From CAZEFK01 sp964511405 (GTDB lineage: Bacteria > Pseudomonadota > Alphaproteobacteria > Elsterales > Elsteraceae): a stretch of 18,111 nt of DNA. This document shows, one piece after another, positions 9,834-15,847 of this stretch. The notes below the pieces were generated by a model. That model was not told the DNA's origin, made no database searches, and worked only from the letters and a program-made list of their open reading frames with translations. The translations under genes were made by a program, and so were the position numbers. Positions within the stretch are counted from its first letter, which is position 1; every line of letters begins with the position of its first letter. The stretch spans positions 1 to 18,111 of the forward strand of contig CAZEFK010000150.1 of NCBI GenBank assembly GCA_964511405.1, read 5' to 3'.

Positions 9834-10910
9834 GCGGGCCGCGTCGCGCAGGCTGTCGATCGATACCGGCCGGCCCTTGCGCTCGACATACCAGAACGCC
9901 CAGCCGTTGCAGGCCGGCAGGTTCTGGACGGCAGCGGCGACCTGATGGATCGAGCCGCGCACGCGCTCGGTGATCAGGCTGCCGTCGGCGCGGACCCGGG
10001 CCGCGTAGCGCCGGCGCTGGTCGAACAGAACGTCGCCCGCCTCGATCAGGCCGCGCTCGATCAGACTGCCGAACGGCACGCGCTCGGCGTCACGCCGATC
10101 GGGGGTGATCTCCAGGCTGTCGGTATCCACGGGCGCGACCGCCGCGATGCGGGCGCGCGCCGCGGCCGCATAGTCGGGATCACGCTCGAGCCCGATGAAC
10201 CGGCGGCCGAGCCGGCGTGCCACGGCGCCGGTGGTGCCGGTGCCGAAGAACGGGTCCAGGACGATCTGCCCGGGCCGGCTTGAAGCGATCAGCACCCGAT
10301 GCAGCAGCGCCTCGGGCTTCTGGGTGGGGTGCAGCTTGCGGCCGTCGAGCTTCAGCCGTTCCTGGCCGGTGCACAGCGGAATCAACCAGTCACTGCGCAT
10401 CTGCAGATCGTCGTTGAGCGCCTTGCAGGCGGCGTAGTTGAACGTCGGCCGGCCGGACTCCTGGCGCGCGGCCCAGATCAAGGTCTCATGGGCGTTGGTC
10501 AGGCGCCGGCCGCGGAAGTTGGGCATCGGGTTGGCCTTACGCCAGATCACGTCGTTCAGGATCCAGAAGCCCTGGTCCTGGAGCGCCGCGCCGAGCCGAA
10601 AGATGTTGTGGTAGCTGCCGATTACCCAGATCGCGCCGTCATCGCGCAGAACCCGCCGGCATTCGCCGAGCCAGCGCATCGTGAACCGGTCGTAGTCGGC
10701 GAAGTTGCCGACCTTGTCCCAGTCGGCATCGACGCCGTCGACGCGGCTCTGGTCCGGACGCAGCAGCTCCTGGCGCAGCTGAAGGTTATAGGGTGGGTCG
10801 GCGAAGATCAGGTCGACCGAGCCGTCCGGGATCTGCCGGAGCAGCTCGACACAGTCGCCGACCAGGACCTGATCCAGCGGAAGCGGGGGAGGGACGGCGT
10901 CGGACGGCAT
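9819..10910 (-). CDS. ccrM: Adenine-N6 DNA methyltransferase, CcrM type (GANTC-specific)
   Basis: A 363-residue beta-class N6-adenine methyltransferase. The catalytic DPPY motif (38-41) comes before the S-adenosylmethionine-binding DPFFGTGTTG (219-228), the order that defines this class. The C-terminal domain, with FGSLIERGLIEAGDVLFD and NGWAFWYVERKGRPVSIDSLR, is the extension that CcrM-type enzymes carry and that plain HinfI-like enzymes lack or vary. CcrM methylates GANTC after replication and is a cell-cycle regulator in Alphaproteobacteria. No restriction gene lies next to it, supporting a solitary (orphan) role. Its neighbour rnhB, 40 bases upstream in the same direction, is a frequent partner in this class. 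ATG 10910 is the start; no strong Shine-Dalgarno is visible. Two GANTC sites lie 25-42 bases upstream of the start. Confidence 0.93.
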   Translation of the reverse strand: MPSDAVPPPLPLDQVLVGDCVELLRQIPDGSVDLIFADPPYNLQLRQELLRPDQSRVDGVDADWDKVGNFADYDRFTMRWLGECRRVLRDDGAIWVIGSYHNIFRLGAALQDQGFWILNDVIWRKANPMPNFRGRRLTNAHETLIWAARQESGRPTFNYAACKALNDDLQMRSDWLIPLCTGQERLKLDGRKLHPTQKPEALLHRVLIASSRPGQIVLDPFFGTGTTGAVARRLGRRFIGLERDPDYAAAARARIAAVAPVDTDSLEITPDRRDAERVPFGSLIERGLIEAGDVLFDQRRRYAARVRADGSLITERVRGSIHQVAAAVQNLPACNGWAFWYVERKGRPVSIDSLRDAARRDIG

Positions 10911-10934
10911 CGCGGCGCAGCTTCGCCCGGCGCC

Positions 10935-10952
10935 GACTCTGCGTCAAGAATC
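10935..10952 (-). promoter_or_regulatory. GANTC pair around a TTGACG element upstream of ccrM
   Basis: Two methylation-type sites, GACTC (10935-10939) and GAATC (10948-10952), lie within 18 bases just upstream of ccrM. Between them, on the minus strand, is TTGACG (complement of 10942-10947), a good -35 hexamer; no recognisable -10 follows at the usual distance. In Caulobacter the ccrM promoter carries two GANTC sites whose methylation state controls its expression. The same control here is inferred. The upstream site overlaps the rnhB stop codon. Confidence 0.45.
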
Positions 10953-11607
10953 AATCACTTGCGCCAAAATCGGCAGAATTCACATCAAGTCTTTGCGTCC
11001 GAAACGGGGCAAAGCCCAAGCGATGGTGGCGGTTCGGTCCCAGCCGTTCGATCGCCGCCCGGTGCTCGGGTGTCCCATAGCCGGCGTTGCGCTCCCAGCC
11101 ATAGCCCGGATGGCGCCGGCCCAGCCGTTCCATGACCCGGTCGCGCGCGACCTTGGCCAGGATCGATGCCGCGGCAATCGAGAGCGACAGGGCGTCGCCG
11201 TCGACGATGGCATCGGCCGGACAGCCCAGGTCGCGCGGCACCAGATTGCCGTCCACCAGGACATGGGCCGGGCGCACGGGCAGCCGCGCCACGGCCCGGC
11301 GCATGGCCAGGAACGTGGCCTGGAGGATGTTGAGCCGTTCGATCTCGACCGTGCTGGCGCAGGCCACGGCGGCGATGACTCCCCCCTTCGTGGTTTGTCG
11401 GCGCCTGAGCTCGGCGGCGATGCTTTGGCGGGTTTCGGCCGTCAGTTGCTTGGAGTCGTCGATCCGGCGCAGCAGCGACCGGGGTACGAGCGCCGGCATC
11501 AGGATGACGGCGGCCGCGGCAACCGGGCCGGCCAGCGGTCCGCGGCCCGCCTCGTCGACCCCGGCGACCAGTCCGCTGTACCGGCGTTCGTGGGCGAAGT
11601 CGGGCAT
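10951..11607 (-). CDS. rnhB: Ribonuclease HII
   Basis: A 218-residue cytoplasmic endonuclease that cuts the RNA strand of RNA-DNA hybrids and removes single ribonucleotides misincorporated in DNA. The signature GVDEAGRGPLAGPV supplies D18 and E19; VDGN supplies D119; the later GDALS (D138) and SIAAASILAKVARD complete the metal-binding active site. Length is normal, with a slightly extended N-terminus typical of the class. The gene begins 6 bases after dnaQ ends and stops 40 bases before ccrM, consistent with one minus-strand transcription unit of DNA-metabolism genes. ATG 11607 is the natural start; the frame is intact. Confidence 0.95.
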   Translation of the reverse strand: MPDFAHERRYSGLVAGVDEAGRGPLAGPVAAAAVILMPALVPRSLLRRIDDSKQLTAETRQSIAAELRRRQTTKGGVIAAVACASTVEIERLNILQATFLAMRRAVARLPVRPAHVLVDGNLVPRDLGCPADAIVDGDALSLSIAAASILAKVARDRVMERLGRRHPGYGWERNAGYGTPEHRAAIERLGPNRHHRLGFAPFRTQRLDVNSADFGASD

Positions 11608-11613
11608 GGCCGG

Positions 11614-12285
11614 TCAGGCCGACAGCCAGACCGGATTCTTCAGGCGCGCCATGAGCGCGGCATGGGCGGCCAGCTCGGCCTCGGTCGGGGCATGCGGCCG
11701 GGCCGGCCGCGCGACCCGCGTGATCGCGACAGGCGCGGCCTCGGCCAGGCTGGCCGCCAGCTCCAGGCCCCGTTGCCGGCCGCCCTGCAGCTCGACATAG
11801 ACGTCAGCCAGCAGGCGGGCGTCGAGCAGCGCCCCGTGCTTGGTCCGGTGCGTGTTGTCGATGACGAAGCGCTTGCACAGCGCGTCTAGGCTCACCGGAG
11901 ATCCCGGGAACTTCTTCTTCGCCATCTGCCAGGTGCAGGTGGCGCGGCCGGCGGCCAGGACCGGCCGGCCACAGCGCTGCAGCTCGGCGTTCAGGAACCG
12001 CATGTCGAACTCGGCATTGTGGATCACCAGCGGCGCATCGCCGAGGAACTCCAGCATCTCGTCGACAAGGTCGGCGAAGCGCGGCTTGTCCGCCAGGAAG
12101 TCCGACGACAGGCCATGGATGGCCTCGGCATCGGGCGGCATATCGCGCTCGGGGTTGTAGTAGCGCCAATAGTCGCGGCCGGTATAGACGCCATTGACGA
12201 TCTCGATCGCGGCCAGCTCAACCAGGCGATGGCCGGACGAGGGATCAAGGCCGGTCGTCTCGGTGTCCAGCACCAGCTCGCGCAT
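11614..12285 (-). CDS. dnaQ: DNA polymerase III epsilon subunit (3'-5' proofreading exonuclease)
   Basis: A 223-residue DEDDh exonuclease that proofreads in the replicative polymerase. Exo I is LVLDTETTGLDP (D7, E9), Exo II is IHNAEFDMRFLN (D94), and Exo III is HRTKHGALLDARLLADVY (H150, D155). The C-terminal tail, ending in KNPVWLSA, is the region that contacts the alpha subunit in this family. GGTAG lies just upstream of ATG 12285. The start cannot be moved downstream without losing Exo I, so the 41-base overlap with the end of coaE appears real. SecB often follows dnaQ in this neighbourhood but is absent; rnhB comes instead. Confidence 0.95.
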   Translation of the reverse strand: MRELVLDTETTGLDPSSGHRLVELAAIEIVNGVYTGRDYWRYYNPERDMPPDAEAIHGLSSDFLADKPRFADLVDEMLEFLGDAPLVIHNAEFDMRFLNAELQRCGRPVLAAGRATCTWQMAKKKFPGSPVSLDALCKRFVIDNTHRTKHGALLDARLLADVYVELQGGRQRGLELAASLAEAAPVAITRVARPARPHAPTEAELAAHAALMARLKNPVWLSA

Positions 12286-12901
12286 GATCTACCTTTAGCG
12301 GTTCCTTTCGCCGTATACCGCTAGATTTGCTGGAAAACAAGGCCTTGCGCAGAGCCTTCCAAGTCGCGGCGAAGCCTAGCCCGGTGGGGATCACGTGGTC
12401 GGCGCGGCGCCGCTTCTCCGGGTCGGGCATCTGCTTGGCCAGGATTCCGGCGAGCTTGGCGGCGGACATGCCCGGCCGGCGAAGCACGCGCTGGTGCTGC
12501 AGCCAAGCCGGCGCGCTGACCACCAGGACCGTGTCGCACCGACGATCACCCCGGGATTCGAACAGCAGCGGCACGTCCAGCACGACCACGGGGCGGGCCC
12601 GATGGCGCAGCAGGAAGCGGCGCTGCGCCCGGCGCACCATCGGATGCAGAATTCCCTCCAGGCGCTGCAGCTCGGCGGCATCGCGGAATACCCGGTCACC
12701 AAGCGCGCGCCGGTCGACCGCGCCATTCCGGACGGTGCCGGGGAAGGCCGCGGCGATCGCCGCCACGGCCGCGCCGCCCGGACCGGTCAGCCGATGGACC
12801 GTGGCATCGGCATCATGGACGGGAATGCCCATGGCCCGGATCATCCGCGCCGCGGTCGACTTGCCCATGGCGATCGACCCGGTGAGGCCAACGACCCGCA
12901 T
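12245..12901 (-). CDS. coaE: Dephospho-CoA kinase
   Basis: A 218-residue kinase that phosphorylates dephospho-CoA in the last step of coenzyme A synthesis. The P-loop is GLTGSIAMGKST at the N-terminus; VHDADATVHRLTGPGG is the typical CoA-side motif; VVVLDVPLLFE is the conserved DxPLLFE segment; the lid region has RVLRRPGMSAAKL and KQMPDPEKRRRADHVI. The last 13-14 residues are read from sequence shared with the start of dnaQ, so the C-terminal tail (after about residue 195) is a poorly conserved, charged extension. It starts 3 bases after the Maf stop codon. In many Alphaproteobacteria aroE lies between maf and coaE; it is absent here. Confidence 0.95.
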   Translation of the reverse strand: MRVVGLTGSIAMGKSTAARMIRAMGIPVHDADATVHRLTGPGGAAVAAIAAAFPGTVRNGAVDRRALGDRVFRDAAELQRLEGILHPMVRRAQRRFLLRHRARPVVVLDVPLLFESRGDRRCDTVLVVSAPAWLQHQRVLRRPGMSAAKLAGILAKQMPDPEKRRRADHVIPTGLGFAATWKALRKALFSSKSSGIRRKEPLKVDHARAGAGHRDDRP

Positions 12902-12904
12902 CGG

Positions 12905-13525
12905 TCAGTCCGCCGCCACCCCCTGCGCGCGCAGGAAATCCAGCAGCGGCAGCAGCGGCAGGCCCAGGATCGTGAACACGTCGCCCTCGATCCGGGCGAA
13001 CAGCTGGGCACCGAGACCTTCCAGCTGATAGGCCCCGACCGACTCCAGCAGGCGACTGCCGGCCGCCTCGACATAGGCTTCGAGAAAACCATCGCTGAAG
13101 GCGCGCATGGTCAGGCGGGCGCGGGCCACGTGGTGCCACAGCCGGGCGTCACCGGCCATCACCACGGCGGCGGTCACCAGCTCGTGGCTGCGCCCGCGCA
13201 GGGCGCGGAGCTGGGCGCGGGCATGGTCGAGATCGGGCGGCTTGTCGAACCACACCTCCCCGGCCACCAGCATCTGGTCGGCGCCGACCACCAGCGCCTC
13301 GGGATGGCGCCGGGCCACCCGCCGGGCCTTGAGTTCGGCCAGGTGCTCGGCCACCGTCGCGGCATTGGCGCCGTCGGCGCGCAGCGCCTGCTTGACCTCG
13401 GCTTCATCGACCGCCGGCGCTACGGCCTCGGCCACCAGGCCGGCCGCCGTCAGCATCGCCAGCCGAGTGGTGCTGCCGGACGCCAGGATCAGCGGGCGCT
13501 CGGCCGCTCCCATCAGGCGGGTCAT
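12905..13525 (-). CDS. maf: Maf family nucleotide pyrophosphatase
   Basis: A 206-residue Maf/Ham1-fold enzyme expected to hydrolyse non-canonical or canonical nucleoside triphosphates to the monophosphate, cleaning the nucleotide pool. LILASGSTTRLAML is the N-terminal phosphate-binding motif (S-x-S-x-x-R form rather than the commoner SxSPRR). VVGADQMLV carries the catalytic-base aspartate; ESVGAYQLEGLGAQLFARIE and TILGLPLLPLL are hallmarks of the form found in this gene neighbourhood. ATG 13525 overlaps the stop of the upstream gene (ATGA), marking translational coupling; an open extension to 13615 falls inside that gene and is rejected. Substrate preference (dTTP/UTP versus m7GTP) cannot be set from sequence alone. 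Confidence 0.9.
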   Translation of the reverse strand: MTRLMGAAERPLILASGSTTRLAMLTAAGLVAEAVAPAVDEAEVKQALRADGANAATVAEHLAELKARRVARRHPEALVVGADQMLVAGEVWFDKPPDLDHARAQLRALRGRSHELVTAAVVMAGDARLWHHVARARLTMRAFSDGFLEAYVEAAGSRLLESVGAYQLEGLGAQLFARIEGDVFTILGLPLLPLLDFLRAQGVAAD

Positions 13526-14370
13526 GGCTCGGCCGACTTGTGGATCGCGTAGTGCTGGAGGATGGCGGCGGCCGTTTCCTCGATCGACCGCCGCGTCACG
13601 TCGATCACCGGCCACCCCTTCTCCGCAAATAGCCGCCGGGCGGCCACCACCTCTTTCTTGACGGCCTCGAGGTCGGTGTAGTCGGTCTCGTCGTCATGGG
13701 CGAGCTGGCTCAGTCGGTTGCTGCGGATTTGCACCAGCCGGTTGGGATCGTTGGTCAGCCCCACGACGAAGGGACGACGCACCGTGAACAGCTCCGGCGG
13801 CAGCGCCACGCCCGGCACCATCGGAATGTTGGCGGCTTTCACCCCGCGGTTGGCCAGGTACATGCAGGTCGGGGTCTTCGAGGTGCGCGATACGCCGACC
13901 AGGATGATGTCGGCCTCCTCCAGGTTCCAGGTGGATTGGCCGTCGTCATGGGTCATGGCGAAGGTCATGGCGTCGATGCGCGAGAAATACTCGGCGTCGA
14001 GGCTGTGCTGCTTGCCGGGCACGGCACCGCTGGGCATCCCCAGATAACTGCCAAGCGCACCGATGACCGGATCGAGCACCGGGATCAGCGGCACCTGCAG
14101 GCGCCGGCACCCGTCCTGCAAAGCCGCCCGCAGGCTGTCCTCGACCAGGGTGAACATCACCGGACCCGGATGGGCGGCGATGCCGTCGACCACCTTCTCC
14201 AGATGGCTGCGGCTGCGCACCAGCGACCAGACATGTTCATGCGCCTCGACGCCGGCGAACTGGACCAGGCAGGCCCGCGCGACGCGGTAGATCGTCTCAC
14301 CCGTCGCATCCGACACAAGGTGGATATGGACCACGCGGGCCGGGGAGGAAGCAGCAAGCGGTTCGCTCAT
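13522..14370 (-). CDS. PEP synthase / pyruvate phosphate dikinase regulatory protein (DUF299)
   Basis: A 282-residue bifunctional kinase/phosphorylase that uses ADP to inactivate, and phosphate to reactivate, PEP synthase or pyruvate phosphate dikinase, controlling the pyruvate-PEP step. The N-terminal HIHLVSDATGETIYRVARA and the P-loop-like GVSRTSKTPT (159-168), followed by YLANRGVKAANIPMVPG, are diagnostic. Its target enzyme is not in the window. This gene flanking a non-coding region opposite hemE is the classic layout around the chromosomal origin in Caulobacter and Rickettsia (the RP001 side). It is the first gene of the leftward operon leading to Maf and CoaE. No strong Shine-Dalgarno precedes ATG 14370. 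Confidence 0.93.
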   Translation of the reverse strand: MSEPLAASSPARVVHIHLVSDATGETIYRVARACLVQFAGVEAHEHVWSLVRSRSHLEKVVDGIAAHPGPVMFTLVEDSLRAALQDGCRRLQVPLIPVLDPVIGALGSYLGMPSGAVPGKQHSLDAEYFSRIDAMTFAMTHDDGQSTWNLEEADIILVGVSRTSKTPTCMYLANRGVKAANIPMVPGVALPPELFTVRRPFVVGLTNDPNRLVQIRSNRLSQLAHDDETDYTDLEAVKKEVVAARRLFAEKGWPVIDVTRRSIEETAAAILQHYAIHKSAEP

Positions 14371-14441
14371 GGCCGAATGCTACCAGGGTCGATCCGCGCC
14401 GCCTACTTGGGGCATCTGGTCTGGGGGCAATCCGGGAAAGC

Positions 14442-14450
14442 TGGGGATAA
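14442..14450 (-). other. DnaA-box-like site, left
   Basis: TGGGGATAA matches the DnaA box TGTGGATAA at 8 of 9 positions. It stands alone in the left part of the candidate origin, about 70 bases from the DUF299 start codon. Confidence 0.5.
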
Positions 14451-14615
14451 CCCGGCCGTTCGCACAGGGTCTTCGCGATCGGCTCCCGCTGGCCTCGGGT
14501 TGGCCGGCCGGTTCATAAGGCGGGGGATATTCTCTAGGCGGCGCTGTCCCAAACCGGCATGATCGCCACCGTCCCCGCCTTGCCCGCTGCCACGCACGCC
14601 GTGTTTCTCCTGCCA

Positions 14616-14628
14616 TGTCAATAGGTTG
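14616..14628 (+). promoter_or_regulatory. IHF-like site in the candidate origin
   Basis: TGTCAATAGGTTG fits the IHF consensus WATCAANNNNTTR with one mismatch at the second position. It lies between the left and right groups of DnaA-box-like sites, where a bend would be useful. The consensus is degenerate, so chance is possible. Confidence 0.35.
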
Positions 14629-14645
14629 ACGCCGTCCTTGGGATC

Positions 14646-14654
14646 TTCTCCACA
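14646..14654 (+). other. DnaA-box-like site, forward orientation
   Basis: TTCTCCACA matches TTATCCACA at 8 of 9 positions. It is the only well-matched box in this orientation and faces the three opposite-orientation boxes to its right. Confidence 0.5.
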
Positions 14655-14670
14655 AGCCGCGCGGTCGCAG

Positions 14671-14715
14671 CACAGCCGTGGATAGGTCTGGGGATAATCC
14701 CACAGCCGCGGATAA
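14671..14715 (-). repeat. Cluster of three DnaA-box-like sites with a 30-base direct repeat
   Basis: Three same-orientation sites are CGTGGATAG (14677-14685, 7/9), TGGGGATAA (14689-14697, 8/9) and CGCGGATAA (14707-14715, 7/9). The first and third sit in a near-perfect direct repeat, CACAGCCGTGGATA at 14671 and CACAGCCGCGGATA at 14701 (13 of 14 identical, exactly 30 bases apart), with the best match between them. The close, regular spacing suggests an array for DnaA oligomerisation. Confidence 0.55.
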
Positions 14716-14788
14716 TCCCCAGCTTTCCGGACGCCACTACCTCTTCAATCTTTTCTTAACTTCCGCCTTCCTTGAGACTGCGATCCGC

Positions 14789-15847
14789 ATGACACCCTGC
14801 CCGCCGCACCTCGCCGCCAAGCCCTTGCTCGCAGCGCTCTGCGGCCACTGCCTGCCGACCGTGCCGTTCTGGCTGATGCGCCAAGCCGGGCGCTACCTTC
14901 CCGAATACCGCGCGCTGCGGGCCAAGGCCGGCAGTTTCCTGGATCTCTGCCTCGACCCCGCTGCAGCCGCCGAGGTCACGTTGCAACCGGTCCGGCGCTT
15001 CGGCACCGACGGCGCGATCCTGTTCGCCGACATCCTGATCGTCCCCCACGCGCTCGGGCAGCCTGTCACCTTCGAGACCGGAGAGGGTCCAAAGCTCGAT
15101 CCGATCCGGTCTGCCGCTGGCTTGGATCGGCTATCGGGACAGCATTTGCTGGATCGGGCGTCGCCCGTCTTGGAGACGGTTCGGCGGGTCAAGGCGAGCC
15201 TGCCGCCATCGGTCACCCTGCTCGGCTTCGCTGGAGCGCCATGGACGGTCGCCACCTACATGGTGGAAGGCGGCAGCAGCCGCGACTTCGCCGAGACGAA
15301 GGGCTGGGCCGCCCGCGATCCCAAGGGCTTCCAGGCACTGATCGACCTTCTGATCGACAGCACGGTCGAGTACCTGTCGGCCCAGGCCCAGGCCGGCGCG
15401 GAGGCCGTTCAGCTGTTCGACAGCTGGGCCGGCGCGCTGCCGGACGATGGCTTCGAACGCTGGGTCATCGAGCCGACCAAGGCCATCATCGGACGGTTCA
15501 AGGCCCGGCATCCGCAGGTTCCGGTCATTTGCTTTCCACGCGGCGCGGGCGCCAACTATCTGCGCTTCACCGAGGCCGTGTCCTGCGACGCGCTTGGCCT
15601 GGATACTACGGTCCCGCTCGCCTGGGCTGCGCACCAGCTCCAGCCGCACCGGGTGCTCCAGGGCAACCTTGATCCCATCCTGCTGGCCGTCGGCGGCGGC
15701 GCCTTGGCGGCGGCTGCGGCGCGCATTCTCGAGACGCTGGCGAACGGCCCGTTCGTGTTCAACCTCGGGCATGGCGTCGTGCCGCACACGCCGCCCGAGC
15801 ATGTCGCGGCCCTGGCGGCCCAGATCCGGACATTCCGGCGAGCATGA
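14789..15847 (+). CDS. hemE: Uroporphyrinogen decarboxylase
   Basis: A 352-residue cytoplasmic enzyme that removes four carboxyl groups from uroporphyrinogen III to give coproporphyrinogen III in heme synthesis. Signature 1, PFWLMRQAGRYLPEYR, supplies R31 and R35; the catalytic aspartate is D81 in LFADIL; signature 2, GFAGAPWTVATYMVEGG, includes Y157; the C-terminal FNLGHGVVPHTP includes H328. Length is normal. ATG 14789 is chosen because the frame upstream, open to 14678, would run through the DnaA-box cluster and does not resemble the family. It ends in an ATGA overlap with hemH. Its promoter must lie in the candidate origin, a feature also known in Caulobacter, where hemE transcription enters Cori. 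Confidence 0.95.
   Translation: MTPCPPHLAAKPLLAALCGHCLPTVPFWLMRQAGRYLPEYRALRAKAGSFLDLCLDPAAAAEVTLQPVRRFGTDGAILFADILIVPHALGQPVTFETGEGPKLDPIRSAAGLDRLSGQHLLDRASPVLETVRRVKASLPPSVTLLGFAGAPWTVATYMVEGGSSRDFAETKGWAARDPKGFQALIDLLIDSTVEYLSAQAQAGAEAVQLFDSWAGALPDDGFERWVIEPTKAIIGRFKARHPQVPVICFPRGAGANYLRFTEAVSCDALGLDTTVPLAWAAHQLQPHRVLQGNLDPILLAVGGGALAAAAARILETLANGPFVFNLGHGVVPHTPPEHVAALAAQIRTFRRA

Larger units (their letters stand above)
14371..14788. other. Candidate chromosomal replication origin (oriC)
   Basis: A 418-base stretch without a credible gene between the divergent DUF299 gene and hemE, the position of Cori in Caulobacter. It contains at least five sequences within one or two mismatches of the DnaA box TGTGGATAA/TTATCCACA, most of them in the right half, an IHF-like site, and a pyrimidine- and AT-rich stretch (about 14736-14770) next to the box cluster that could be the unwinding element. 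Genes on both sides are transcribed away from it. No GANTC site and no full CtrA motif (TTAA-N7-TTAA) were found in it; a single TTAAC lies at 14756-14760. It must also hold the promoters of both flanking genes. Strong by synteny and motif content, but not proven. Confidence 0.75.

Noticed and set aside
13526..13615. N-terminal extension of Maf
   Set aside because: It lies entirely inside the DUF299 gene; ATG 13525 gives an ATGA overlap and a normal-length protein.
14523..14531. Possible further DnaA box (GGGGGATAT)
   Set aside because: Only 6 of 9 positions match the consensus, too weak to list.
14380..14703. 107-codon minus-strand open frame in the candidate origin
   Set aside because: Low-complexity Arg/Pro/Gly protein, no Shine-Dalgarno, and it runs through the DnaA-box cluster; treated as non-coding.
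14756..14760. CtrA binding site
   Set aside because: Only one half-motif TTAAC is present; no second TTAA at 7-base spacing.
14678..14788. Upstream extension of hemE
   Set aside because: The frame is open, but the extra 37 residues do not resemble the family, whose start fits ATG 14789; the DNA is better explained as DnaA sites and leader.
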